Both the position numbers and the translations under genes were made by a program. This document shows positions 42,244 through 49,829 of a DNA stretch of 64,000 nucleotides, piece after piece. Source of the DNA: a virus. Under the pieces are notes generated by a model. It made no database searches. It saw nothing but the letters and a program-made list of their open reading frames with translations, and was not told the DNA's origin. The stretch spans positions 1 to 64,000 of the IMG/VR virus record IMGVR_UViG_3300022602_003048; one strand, 5' to 3'. Each line of letters starts with the position of its first letter. Position 1 is the first letter of the stretch.

Positions 42244-42501
42244 TCAGACGTCCTTGCCTGTGGTAACTAAAATACTCTCTAGTTCTGCGAATTCTTCGTT
42301 TACTGCACCCCAGTTACGCTTATACGCGACCGAGATAGCCTTGTTTAGCAGTGCTGGTTTGATATCTAGTTCTTCTGCTACTGCTTTGACGGTGTCTTTC
42401 ATACCGCCCTTGAGGTCATCAACTTCCTGCAATACCTGCACACATTGATCGATAACGCTCAACAATTTTGCTTTTTCTTCAGATCCGTAAGTGCGACTCA
42501 T
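42244..42501 (-). CDS. Small helical protein, resembles T4 DsbA
   Basis: 85 residues: CVQVLQEVDDLKGGMKDTVK, then AVAEELDIKPALLNKAISVA and FAELESILVTTG. The helix order and length match T4 DsbA, a small dsDNA-binding protein at late promoters. The similarity is pattern-level. It has its own TTGACC-17-TATACT promoter and ends 85 bases before the polymerase gene. Confidence 0.5.
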   Translation of the reverse strand: MSRTYGSEEKAKLLSVIDQCVQVLQEVDDLKGGMKDTVKAVAEELDIKPALLNKAISVAYKRNWGAVNEEFAELESILVTTGKDV

Positions 42502-42522
42502 CTATCTCTCCTTATTTTCTAT

Positions 42523-42551
42523 AGTATACAGGAACGATGGACTAAGGTCAA
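42523..42551 (-). promoter_or_regulatory. Sigma70-type promoter of the DsbA-like/polymerase unit
   Basis: TTGACC (42551-42546), 17 nt, TATACT (42528-42523). The ribosome site AAGGAGAG precedes ATG 42501. Confidence 0.7.
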
Positions 42552-42554
42552 TGT

Positions 42555-43121
42555 TTATGTTAGTCCTATGATCATGTAGCGATCGTATTCTGTTTCTGGA
42601 TCTTCTAGAGTTATAGTCCCCTCAAACATCAATTCACGCAGTGGATAATCTCTCCGGAATTGTTCTAGGCTATCATACTGATTGACCGCACCGAGATCGT
42701 TGTTCCTACCCTGAAGAGCTACTAACGTGTTTTTCGGAATCGCATCAAACCATCCATCGTTTTTCATGTTAGTTGTGCTTGTGTTTATTATCAAGCTCTT
42801 TTTAGTCACTTGCCTGTAGTCTAGGTCGTTCGCATCTTTGAGCATGTCTACGATGCGATCGTGCAGACCTAATTTCTTGGCGAATCGCTTTCCGTCTCTT
42901 AATACTCTAGGATCTGTCTCTACGTTTATTATCTTGTTAAAATCCCAGTGCTTAGATATCAGCATGATGCTGAGATTGCCGTACCAGCTACCCAATATAT
43001 AAATAACATCAAATCTATCACTTATCTTAGTGATTTCTTTTATCAACCAGAGTTTGCTAAACACTAGATCTCGTGTAAAACTACCTTCTAAAGTGTTTGG
43101 ACTGACTTCATTTATCTTCAT
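42555..43121 (-). CDS. Methyltransferase-like protein with capsid-targeting-like N-terminus
   Basis: A second copy of the Rossmann-like family seen at 2456-3085: SKLWLIKEITK, IYILGSWYGNLSIML, IINVETDP, LIINTSTTN and TLVALQGRN occupy the same order. The N terminus MKINEV belongs to the M-[KNL]-[IFL]-x-E group shared with eight genes downstream, which the island copy lacks. SAM binding is possible but unproven. It overlaps the upstream gene by 14 bases. Confidence 0.6.
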   Translation of the reverse strand: MKINEVSPNTLEGSFTRDLVFSKLWLIKEITKISDRFDVIYILGSWYGNLSIMLISKHWDFNKIINVETDPRVLRDGKRFAKKLGLHDRIVDMLKDANDLDYRQVTKKSLIINTSTTNMKNDGWFDAIPKNTLVALQGRNNDLGAVNQYDSLEQFRRDYPLRELMFEGTITLEDPETEYDRYMIIGLT

Positions 43122-43296
43122 CGTCCCACCGAGTTTCTATATCTTTTACTATGTCTATGTAGCGCCTGAGAGGATTATTTGATTTCAGTCTCTTATCCTT
43201 GGCCAGTGTTTCGAGACCCCGCGCACCCGGACTGACTGGGTCCTTTATCTGTTTCTTGATATCTTCGACTCCTGGAGATCCCTTGATCTTCTTCAT
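43108..43296 (-). CDS. Small basic hypothetical protein
   Basis: ATG 43296 (MKKIKGSPGVEDIK) follows the LamG-like gene's TAA by one base; the frame opens at 43326 but those codons overlap that gene. 62 residues, basic, Pro/Gly-rich middle (DPVSPGARGLETLAK). Its end overlaps the methyltransferase-like gene. I recall similar short proteins in marine T4-like phages. Confidence 0.55.
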   Translation of the reverse strand: MKKIKGSPGVEDIKKQIKDPVSPGARGLETLAKDKRLKSNNPLRRYIDIVKDIETRWDDEDK

Positions 43297-43297
43297 A

Positions 43298-44056
43298 TTA
43301 GATTCCGTAGGTGCTCTTGACAGCATTGTAGTTGGCTGTAACCTGTGTTTGATTCAATGCTATATTATAGACACGCATCTGATAATAGGTTCCGACGCAC
43401 GCATCCATTGGAGTGCTTGAGGTTCCTGCGTTTGGATGCCTAGATCCAAAATTTAGGCCGGTAGAGGTGCTTCCTGGATTAGCATATAGCGTTTGGCTAG
43501 CAGTCTGCAAACTACCGTTGATGTATAGCTTCAAGCTAGGGGTAGCATCGACGGTAACTATTATCTGTCTTATGTTTCCAGTATTTGCCGAAATGCTGTA
43601 AGAATTTGCAGCAGCTGAACCACCTATGCTAAGCAATGAAGAGCCGCTCCAATATGCGAGATATCCCTTAGAGGCAGTGTAGCTCTCATTGCCCCACAGC
43701 GACGACCAATAGGCTGATGGATTTAAATTTACGATAACTTCTACAGTAAAAGGTACTACTAAATTGTATGTGGTGGCTATCATGGCCATATTAGTAATCT
43801 GAGAAGGACCTAGTATCAATCCGCCGTTATGCGCAGAAGTATATGTAGCAGATCCTGTACCTGTTTTTATTATAGTACCATTATTGCCATAACCGCTAAC
43901 ATCAGTCCAAGAAATTCCTGAACTAGGAGCGTTCAAAAGATTCATGACCAGCCCAGTACTAGTACCGGTCCAGGTATTACCTACCGGTCCTTTGCTAGCT
44001 GAAACAACAGTTGCAATCTTGCTGATAGCAGTAGTTCGGCCTGGCTTACGGAACAT
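43298..44056 (-). CDS. LamG/concanavalin-like structural protein
   Basis: WTDVSGYGNNGTI, PFTVEVIVNL, LKLYINGSLQT and VYNIALNQTQVTANYNAV are the ordered blocks of a LamG/concanavalin A-like sandwich, ending with the standard 'iynraLs..ei..ny'-type helix. The protein probably sits on the virion surface and binds glycans. No cleavage signal. It is preceded at two bases by another structural gene. Confidence 0.8.
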   Translation of the reverse strand: MFRKPGRTTAISKIATVVSASKGPVGNTWTGTSTGLVMNLLNAPSSGISWTDVSGYGNNGTIIKTGTGSATYTSAHNGGLILGPSQITNMAMIATTYNLVVPFTVEVIVNLNPSAYWSSLWGNESYTASKGYLAYWSGSSLLSIGGSAAANSYSISANTGNIRQIIVTVDATPSLKLYINGSLQTASQTLYANPGSTSTGLNFGSRHPNAGTSSTPMDACVGTYYQMRVYNIALNQTQVTANYNAVKSTYGI

Positions 44057-44057
44057 A

Positions 44058-44351
44058 TCAAGCCAATTCTGTTATGCTGATATAACCACTAGTGGTAACC
44101 TGCAGGAAAGCAATGTAAGTAAAGCCTGTTCCTGTGCCTACGGCTATGAATTCTATCTGACCAGCTGGAATGATCATGCTGCTATTTGTAGCAGTAACAC
44201 TAGATCCGCCTAGGGCTATATAAGTATCTGCTTGCACAGCTACCCTTATGACGCTAGTTGATGTGCCAAATGCAGCTGAAACTTGGCTGCTGCCTGAAGT
44301 AGCAAAGTTCTGCGTAGTGCCTGGTGCGTAGGCGCCTTTTCTTAGTAACAT
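44058..44351 (-). CDS. Small structural/decoration-like protein
   Basis: 97 residues, Ser/Thr/Ala/Gly-rich with beta strands (VIRVAVQADTYIAL, SSMIIPAGQIEFIAV, YISITELA), of the type seen in minor capsid decoration or fibre-tip proteins. Two bases separate it from the LamG gene. No Cys, no signal peptide. Role inferred from composition and place. Confidence 0.6.
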   Translation of the reverse strand: MLLRKGAYAPGTTQNFATSGSSQVSAAFGTSTSVIRVAVQADTYIALGGSSVTATNSSMIIPAGQIEFIAVGTGTGFTYIAFLQVTTSGYISITELA

Positions 44352-44361
44352 ATTAGTTTCC

Positions 44362-44583
44362 TCATTTCTTTATGGGACGACAGTCATTGACCATCTTGCC
44401 GCCTTTTTTCTTCAATCCTGCTTTACGATATCCAGACCAGCAGTGCGTGTTTCCGTTATCATCGGCTTTCTCGTTGATACCTTCAGATTTGATAGAGAGA
44501 GAAGATAACCTTCCGGATAGATTCTCTCCGAGACCGTGCTTATGGTTTAGTTCTATCGCTTTTTCAAGCTCAGTTATTTTCAT
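44362..44583 (-). CDS. Small protein with CWxGYRKxGxKxKGGK motif
   Basis: 73 residues. The N terminus MKITELEKAI has the capsid-targeting-like pattern. The C-terminal CWSGYRKAGLKKKGGKMVND resembles a motif in the 408-residue protein at 44883-46109 (CWTGKHKEGTKIKGG then VNNCVP). Two Cys and many Lys suggest a metal- or DNA-binding tail packaged with the genome. ATG 44583 lies five bases after a late-promoter core. Confidence 0.65.
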   Translation of the reverse strand: MKITELEKAIELNHKHGLGENLSGRLSSLSIKSEGINEKADDNGNTHCWSGYRKAGLKKKGGKMVNDCRPIKK

Positions 44584-44878
44584 GCAGATATTTATCTGTT
44601 CGCCTGTGATAGGCTAGATACCATCTGACATATCTGAGTAGTTCGCCGCCATTTGATCTGATCTGTTTTTCGTTATGCTTCTTGATCTTTTTGGCTTTAG
44701 AGCTTATCTCTTTTAGGAATCTAGGATCAGAGCTACTGCGCCACTGGCTAAGGTCCATATATTGTGCTGCTTGGGATTTTAGGTTTGAATATCTAGGCCT
44801 ATTCTCAACGTCTTCCAACAGATAATCCCAGTCGGACCAATCTATCTCAGTCCAACTACTTAAAGTATCGTAGCGCAT
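44570..44878 (-). CDS. Small hypothetical protein
   Basis: 102 residues. The acidic, Trp-rich N terminus (WTEIDWSDWDYLLEDV) contrasts with a basic C terminus (KAKKIKKHNEKQIRSNGGEL, YLAYHRRTDKYL). Its end overlaps the start of the next gene by 14 bases. Several similar Trp-rich starts are known to me in phage proteins but without function. Confidence 0.5.
   Translation of the reverse strand: MRYDTLSSWTEIDWSDWDYLLEDVENRPRYSNLKSQAAQYMDLSQWRSSSDPRFLKEISSKAKKIKKHNEKQIRSNGGELLRYVRWYLAYHRRTDKYLHENN
44585..44598 (-). promoter_or_regulatory. Palindromic late promoter, near-leaderless
   Basis: CAGATAAATATCTG is a full palindrome apart from its centre, with the core TAAATA ending five bases before ATG 44583. 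Confidence 0.5.
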
Positions 44879-44882
44879 TTGC

Positions 44883-46109
44883 TTACTCCTTATGGTGTTT
44901 TTTCTGTCCAGAGCGCATGTTAGCCATCCAACGGGCTAGTTGTCCTTTGCGACCCTTAGCGTGGCTTGCTTTCTCTAGCTCTGACTTGGTGGCGTGCTTT
45001 GGGATACCGTGCCTAGCACTATCTCCTGCTCGTCCTGGACCTTTGCCATCGGCAAAGTTCTCGTTAGTTGGAGCAGAAACTTTTTTCTTGTATACGTATA
45101 GTTTGTAACCTGAAGCATCATCGCTAAAAATCTTTTTCTGTTGGACTGGATCAGTTACAGCCTTAAAACCCATCTGCTCAAAGAATTTTGCTGCCCTATC
45201 ATATAACTTGATTCTGCTTGGTTCGTTTGATTTTGCACCCATGACAATTACTTCGGTTTTAGGATGTCTTGCAATAAAGTGGTTCAAGCAATAGGCAACA
45301 CCATTGAATATTTTAAAAACAGTATCTCTTTCAGTACCAGTTGCAGCATGGGTATCAGGTCTACTCTGCGTTTTATTTTCAAATGCCAATATATAATAAT
45401 TTTCATTATATTCTTTAAATGTGACTTCGATTTTGGTTTTACCAACGGTGAAATCATAATCAGAACCGTAACTATCTTCATACACATCAAAGTTCTCTGG
45501 CGCTTTGTTTACGTCGATAAATTCTCCGATCACTTCTTTTTTAGCTATCGCTATAGCTGCTTGCTGTGCGGCATTAGCTGCTTCATCTATGTCTTCATTT
45601 GGTACACAGTTGTTGACACGGATACCGCCCTTGATCTTAGTGCCTTCCTTGTGCTTGCCAGTCCAGCATTTTGGATCTAAACGCTGTTTCGTCTCAGCGA
45701 TATAAGCCTCAGCATATACTATGAGATCGCGCATCTCTTCGATGCTCTCGCAGTGCCACTTGCGCAGGCTCTTGTTGATCCTTGAGTTTGGATCATGTGC
45801 AGTCTTGGCGCCAGTGCGATGTTTCTTCATGCCACGCATGCGAGCACAGAAGCTCTTGCGACGCTTGCTAGCCTTGCTGCCCTTCTTGAGCTTGCTAGGC
45901 TTTGTAGTGACTGCTGTCTGTAAATGGCTACCTGGATGGCTGCGGCGATAGCTAGCAACGCCCTTCTTGTTGAGGCCGCCGTTCTTGTTCTTGCCTTTCT
46001 TGGTCTGCCAAGCTTCTGCTTCGTCTATCGGATCGTTGCAGCCGCAATCACATTCGGCATTACCTATGCATTCTCTGAGATTTTCTGATAAGATTTCTCT
46101 GAATTTCAT
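44883..46109 (-). CDS. Modular virion-type protein (basic core domain, GNAT-like module)
   Basis: Start MKFREILSENL has the capsid-targeting-like pattern. A basic segment (TKKGKNKNGGLNKKGVASYR, KSFCARMRGMKKH, RINKSLRKWHC) resembles a domain I recall as DUF6321. CWTGKHKEGTKIKGG follows, then a folded module (about residues 205-325: KIEVTFKEYNENYYILAF, FIARHPKTEVIVMGA, RIKLYDRAAKFFEQMGF), and a C-terminal KGPGRAGDSARHG element known from other phage proteins. The folded module recurs in 49826-51322. It looks like a protein assembled from packaged-protein modules. Confidence 0.65.
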   Translation of the reverse strand: MKFREILSENLRECIGNAECDCGCNDPIDEAEAWQTKKGKNKNGGLNKKGVASYRRSHPGSHLQTAVTTKPSKLKKGSKASKRRKSFCARMRGMKKHRTGAKTAHDPNSRINKSLRKWHCESIEEMRDLIVYAEAYIAETKQRLDPKCWTGKHKEGTKIKGGIRVNNCVPNEDIDEAANAAQQAAIAIAKKEVIGEFIDVNKAPENFDVYEDSYGSDYDFTVGKTKIEVTFKEYNENYYILAFENKTQSRPDTHAATGTERDTVFKIFNGVAYCLNHFIARHPKTEVIVMGAKSNEPSRIKLYDRAAKFFEQMGFKAVTDPVQQKKIFSDDASGYKLYVYKKKVSAPTNENFADGKGPGRAGDSARHGIPKHATKSELEKASHAKGRKGQLARWMANMRSGQKKHHKE

Positions 46110-46112
46110 AGC

Positions 46113-46592
46113 TTACCTCTTGACATTCTTCCACATCGCTGCGGCAGCTACTTTTTCGCCTTTTTCTTTAGAGCCATACTTCTTGGCAGCTTTGTCTGCT
46201 ATTGCTTTGAATCCTTTACCCTTCTTGCCAATATCTTTACCTGCATGGGCTTTCTTAGCTACTGCTGATTTCTTCTTCTTGCTGAGACCCGCAGACGGCT
46301 TAGATTCTATCAGTTGATTCTCAAGATTACGATGTAGTGCTTCCATGTATTCCTCGCCTACTGGTTCGTTCGTACCGTATTGTTTTTCATACATCATGTA
46401 ATCATGCACTGTGTTTAGATAATCTGCTGCTTTAGTGATCTTGGCAGCTACCCAGCCCTCTAGATTTTCGCCTGGTTCTATCATCTTGAATAGTTCCATA
46501 GCGTTCTTTATAGCATTGTAAAGCTCACCTCTCGCCATGCTAGCTTCATGATCGTGTGTTCCGTAATCAGTTGGTTCGTGCATATCGTGCAT
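46113..46592 (-). CDS. Two-module conserved phage protein
   Basis: The N-terminal module (ARGELYNAIKNAMELFKMIE, NLEGWVAAKITKAADYLNTV) is helical and occurs widely in marine T4-like phages as I recall it. The C-terminal module (KSAVAKKAHAGKDIGKKGKG, KAAKKYGSKEKGEKVAAAAM, WKNVKR) is a basic tail found on various phage proteins. Such tails suit contact with packaged DNA. Three bases separate it from the next gene. Confidence 0.65.
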   Translation of the reverse strand: MHDMHEPTDYGTHDHEASMARGELYNAIKNAMELFKMIEPGENLEGWVAAKITKAADYLNTVHDYMMYEKQYGTNEPVGEEYMEALHRNLENQLIESKPSAGLSKKKKSAVAKKAHAGKDIGKKGKGFKAIADKAAKKYGSKEKGEKVAAAAMWKNVKR

Positions 46593-46601
46593 GGCAATAT
46601 C

Positions 46602-46859
46602 CTATCTCTTTATGGATGGGCCGCCGAATAGGCTAGTGCCCTTCATATCTAATGCGTTTACAGCAGTACCCATCTTGGTCTTTGGTTGTACTGCTTTTGG
46701 GGGTTTCGGTGCTTTGGTTCCGCTCTTGCCAGGGGATCCTGTATAGCTCTTGTTTCCTCGGGCTTTTCCTATAGCTACGTTTGGATTGACGACAGTAGCT
46801 ATGCTGCCTGCTGAAGTAGCACCTGCTGAAGCATACTCAAATAACTCTTTTATCTTCAT
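46602..46859 (-). CDS. Small protein with capsid-targeting-like N-terminus
   Basis: 85 residues starting MKIKELFEYASAGATSAGS, with a possible cleavage after the Glu in IKE or LFE. The rest is low-complexity Gly/Lys/Pro (SGTKAPKPPKAVQPKTKMGT). ATG lies five bases after the late core TAAATA, whose sequence GATAAATATTTCTATG is nearly the same as at 8605 and 8647. Confidence 0.6.
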   Translation of the reverse strand: MKIKELFEYASAGATSAGSIATVVNPNVAIGKARGNKSYTGSPGKSGTKAPKPPKAVQPKTKMGTAVNALDMKGTSLFGGPSIKR

Positions 46860-46864
46860 AGAAA

Positions 46865-46870
46865 TATTTA
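46865..46870 (-). promoter_or_regulatory. Late promoter core TAAATA, near-leaderless
   Basis: Core ends five bases before ATG 46859; it follows the terminator of the nuclease gene. Confidence 0.55.
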
Positions 46871-46890
46871 TCTCTGAATCAGATAAGAAG

Positions 46891-46915
46891 GTGCGGGAGA
46901 TTGGATCTCCCGCAC
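46891..46915 (-). terminator. Strong terminator-type hairpin after the nuclease gene
   Basis: GTGCGGGAGAT (46891-46901) pairs perfectly with ATCTCCCGCAC (46905-46915) around a three-base loop. On the minus strand it follows the nuclease stop by 23 bases and precedes CTTCTTAT, a weak T-rich tail. Confidence 0.65.
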
Positions 46916-46938
46916 TGATATATTATTAAAGATCGATA

Positions 46939-47775
46939 TTAGTCTTCGGTGCCTGGTGCGCCCTTGCAAGCTGCCTTCTTAGCATCGGCAGTCTTCTTTA
47001 GATCCACTGGCCAAACTGCTGCGGCTGGCTTGGTCTTGTCAGTGCCTGGGGGGACAGGGAAACTGATACCTGTAGCCTGTTCGATGCTAGCGATGCTAAC
47101 CAAATGTGCTGGTAGATCGATAGGTTGTGAAGCTACCTGTGGGAAAGTGAAAGCCAGCACCTGTTTGGTATTGTCGTCGATCACGATCTTGTAGAGGAAG
47201 TCTGGAACTACGACATTGTCTGCACCGATAGTCTTGCTCTTGCCCACTGTGTAGATGTTACCTGCATATACTGTGTAGTTATGACCATTTCCATAAGTCC
47301 ATGCACGCACGTTGCTTTCTAGAGCTTTCCAGATACCGCGGTTTAGGTTTGGTAACTGTGGACTCATGTTTGACATTAGGAATGATTCGTATTCAACCTG
47401 TGTATCCCAGCTCATGTCACCGTCTGGAGCAAGATGTCCTTGGTCATATCCTGAACCAGCGTAATCAGATGGTTTAGAACCGTTAGCACCAAGGATAGTA
47501 TCAGCTACGAATGCATTTGTGCGAGGAACACATCCGATAGCGTGTTGCGGGGTGAGCGTATATGCTACCCAAGCTGGTATCTTAGCTGCATTGTCGTGCT
47601 GTAGGGCATACCCAGTGTGGCATTCCACAACAGTGTTTGCTTTATTTAGAACCGGCGCACCATATGGTACCTGTGCTGCGCAAGCTGTGATCGGTTGGTT
47701 GGGTTTTTGATCCCAAGCAAATACTGCACCTGTGAATCCTAGGAACAATAATGCTGATATTACTATTTTCTTCAT
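46939..47775 (-). CDS. Secreted DNA/RNA non-specific endonuclease
   Basis: MKKIVISALLFLGFTGAVFA is a cleavable signal peptide. GYDQGHLAPDGDMS is the DRGH-type catalytic motif of beta-beta-alpha-metal nucleases with Gln in place of Arg, and FLMSNMSPQLPNLNRGIWKA carries the metal-binding Asn. The enzyme would digest nucleic acid in the periplasm or outside. In a phage it may feed nucleotides to the host cell or clear DNA in the periplasm. Length 278. Confidence 0.9.
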   Translation of the reverse strand: MKKIVISALLFLGFTGAVFAWDQKPNQPITACAAQVPYGAPVLNKANTVVECHTGYALQHDNAAKIPAWVAYTLTPQHAIGCVPRTNAFVADTILGANGSKPSDYAGSGYDQGHLAPDGDMSWDTQVEYESFLMSNMSPQLPNLNRGIWKALESNVRAWTYGNGHNYTVYAGNIYTVGKSKTIGADNVVVPDFLYKIVIDDNTKQVLAFTFPQVASQPIDLPAHLVSIASIEQATGISFPVPPGTDKTKPAAAVWPVDLKKTADAKKAACKGAPGTED

Positions 47776-47790
47776 GCTATCTCCTTTTGC

Positions 47791-47804
47791 ATAAGTATAC
47801 TTAT
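47791..47804. promoter_or_regulatory. Palindromic bidirectional late promoter
   Basis: ATAAGTATACTTAT is a perfect palindrome giving TAAGTA on both strands. On the plus strand the core ends five bases before ATG 47803; on the minus strand it is 22 bases before ATG 47775, with AAAAGGAG between. Confidence 0.6.
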
Positions 47805-48273
47805 GACTATTAAAGTAACAGATATTTATTCCAGAATCAAGAATAATCTATCTCTGGAAAATGCAAAAAAAGCACTATGGTTTTCAGCTGGTATCATATT
47901 CCTAGGTATAGCTTATCTAGGGACGTTTGTTCCTGGATTACCTTGGTCAACTCCGAGCCTGTTAGCTGCATGGTGCTTTAGCAAAAGCAGCAAGCGTTTT
48001 CACGACTACATGCTCAACCATAGACTTTTTGGACCGTTCATAAAGAACTGGAGCAGTGGGAGGGTATTTCCTAAGATCGCTAAGTGGCTCATGTTCTTGA
48101 GCATGGATGGTAGTTTAGTGATCATGTGGTTTACAACACATAATGTGAAACTAGTTGTAGGTATGGCAGTGTTTTTTGCTTTGATATTGATTTGGGCAAG
48201 TCGTTATCCAGGATCTAAGGAAGAAGCTGATCGCAGGATAGCAGCCGGCGAAAAATTAGGTTGGTTTAAGTAG
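47803..48273 (+). CDS. YbaN/DUF454-family inner membrane protein
   Basis: The block FLGIAYLGTFVPGLPWSTPS, LLAAWCFSKSSKRFHDYMLN and HRLFGPFIKNW is the DUF454 (YbaN) core. Two to four transmembrane segments are visible (ALWFSAGIIFLGIAYLGTF, VVGMAVFFALILIWAS). In bacteria the family is an uncharacterised inner membrane protein. It is the only plus-strand gene after 20.8 kb, and its end overlaps the convergent HAD gene by 18 bases. Confidence 0.85.
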   Translation: MTIKVTDIYSRIKNNLSLENAKKALWFSAGIIFLGIAYLGTFVPGLPWSTPSLLAAWCFSKSSKRFHDYMLNHRLFGPFIKNWSSGRVFPKIAKWLMFLSMDGSLVIMWFTTHNVKLVVGMAVFFALILIWASRYPGSKEEADRRIAAGEKLGWFK

Positions 48274-48792
48274 ACTCTTCTTTAATGCCTGTATAGCATC
48301 GCCTACGTGGCTGTCTTCGTATTTTATTCCTATACCACCAGCAGCTTCCCAAGCACGTATGTTCTTACCAAAATCGTCAATCAGTATGTTAGGAGTGCCA
48401 TCTGCTTGGGTGGCATGTGCTGCCTTGTTATGTGTGATAATCACTTCTTTTGGAGGGAACGCATGCAGATGCTTCTTGACCCACTCTCTCTTCTGTGGCT
48501 CGCTGTTTGGATCGCCTGCTAAGGGTGTGCTGCATATGTTGTAAGCACCTGCGAATTTCTTCACTGCTCCCAATAGCTTTCCTGCTCCTTGCAAGACCGG
48601 TAAGTCGATCCAAAATGTGGGATGATCTCTCACTAGCTGTAGCTTTGCTTCTGGATTCTCTATGTCCTTGTAGTGAGATTTACCGTCTAGCGCAGCCCAT
48701 GCTCCAAAGAAATCAGCTAATACTCCATCCATGTCTACGTAGACTTCTGGTTTCTTTTCTCTGCCTTCGCTGTCTACTTCGAATATCTTCAT
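48256..48792 (-). CDS. HAD-type nucleotidase/phosphatase with capsid-targeting-like N-terminus
   Basis: VYVDMDGVLADFFGAW is HAD motif I with the nucleophilic Asp, as in 5'(3')-deoxyribonucleotidases. YNICSTPL corresponds to motif II, NKAAHATQ and ILIDDFGKNI to motifs III and IV. The N terminus MKIFEVDSEGREKKP precedes the first strand and matches the M-[KNL]-[IFL]-x-E group. A dNMP or small phosphate ester is a likely substrate. A virion-packaged nucleotidase would be unusual. Confidence 0.8.
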   Translation of the reverse strand: MKIFEVDSEGREKKPEVYVDMDGVLADFFGAWAALDGKSHYKDIENPEAKLQLVRDHPTFWIDLPVLQGAGKLLGAVKKFAGAYNICSTPLAGDPNSEPQKREWVKKHLHAFPPKEVIITHNKAAHATQADGTPNILIDDFGKNIRAWEAAGGIGIKYEDSHVGDAIQALKKSLLKPT

Positions 48793-49614
48793 CTATCCTA
48801 CCTCTTGGTATTCGATCCACTCGTCTGGAGTGACTCCTTGTTTCTTTTTAAATGCATCATGCAGCTGCTTTGGTGTTATATCGTTATCTTTGCTTATCTT
48901 TTTCATCATGCTATCGATCTCAAAATAGGTATGATCGCGCTTGTTAGTAGCCAGCAGGTCATCTTCTAGCCTGCTGACTGCTGTGTCTAGAGATTTCTCT
49001 AGCTTCTTCTTGGCCTTCTTATCAGCTTCAAAGATATTGCACCATCCTTTTGGATCTATGTTTCCTATGACAGCTGTGCATTGATTTGGTTTCTTCCACA
49101 TAGTGCATAGTTCGCAGTAGTTGTCCTTCTTAGGATGATCTTGGTACTTTACAGCACCCTTTGTCTTCCGAGGTTTGGCTACTTCAAACAGTTTTTTGTT
49201 GAGTTCTAAACCTTCTCTCAGCGGTTTGATATCAAACGCTTCGGGATGTGCTGCATCAAACTTGCGCATGATGATACCTGCGACCGCATGTGCTTCGTTT
49301 TCTTGTGGACTTCCATCCTCGCCGCTACGATGATTGATCTCGCCCTTGAGATTCTGTTTATAATGTACTAGCTCATGGGCTAGTGTGCGCATGATGTCTA
49401 GTATGTGTCTGTTTCCTATCTCTACTAATACTTCATTTGTGTTGTTAGTAAAACTACCAAAGCTGTGGTGCTTTCGGTGATGTTCACCGTCTATCGCCCA
49501 TTTGATAGGAGGTAAGTGATCTAGTTCTAGCATTTCCTTACACAGTATAAGGAAATCTCTGAATAAGTCAATCAGCTGATTTGGATTTGGGCTGTTTACT
49601 TCATTTATCTTCAT
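48793..49614 (-). CDS. Metallopeptidase fused to a HiPIP-like cysteine domain
   Basis: RTLAHELVHYKQN has HExxH, with NEAHAVAG as possible third ligand region, in a SprT-like or gluzincin-type domain (residues 1-130). A second part, NYCELCTMWKKPNQCTAVIG followed by DPKGWCNIF, follows the C-x2-C-x7-C...GWC pattern of high-potential iron-sulfur proteins. The C-terminal 80 residues are helical. N terminus MKINEVNSPN fits the capsid-targeting-like group. A protease packaged in the head or delivered into the host is one reading. Confidence 0.7.
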   Translation of the reverse strand: MKINEVNSPNPNQLIDLFRDFLILCKEMLELDHLPPIKWAIDGEHHRKHHSFGSFTNNTNEVLVEIGNRHILDIMRTLAHELVHYKQNLKGEINHRSGEDGSPQENEAHAVAGIIMRKFDAAHPEAFDIKPLREGLELNKKLFEVAKPRKTKGAVKYQDHPKKDNYCELCTMWKKPNQCTAVIGNIDPKGWCNIFEADKKAKKKLEKSLDTAVSRLEDDLLATNKRDHTYFEIDSMMKKISKDNDITPKQLHDAFKKKQGVTPDEWIEYQEVG

Positions 49615-49829
49615 TTCGTGCGCCCCCTAAACCCAACCGGGCGTTCCTGTGTTAGATAAGGCCTGCTAAACCACAGCTGGAACCATTCTGGAGTTCCTGG
49701 ACGTATGTTATTAGTCTTCATCAGATTGGCTTTTTCCATGCCAGTGACAGAGATATTGCTACCTTCATATGGTGTCATGCCCTTGTATTCTTGTATCCCT
49801 GCCAGTTTCCTAAGTTCATCTAGATTCAT
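49611..49829 (-). CDS. Small protein with capsid-targeting-like N-terminus
   Basis: 72 residues: MNLDELRKLAGIQEY, with two (L/I)xE sites in the first 15 residues, then a short folded part (GTPEWFQLWFSRPYL, ERPVGFRG). It overlaps neighbours by four bases on both sides (ATGA type). Role unknown. Confidence 0.6.
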   Translation of the reverse strand: MNLDELRKLAGIQEYKGMTPYEGSNISVTGMEKANLMKTNNIRPGTPEWFQLWFSRPYLTQERPVGFRGRTK

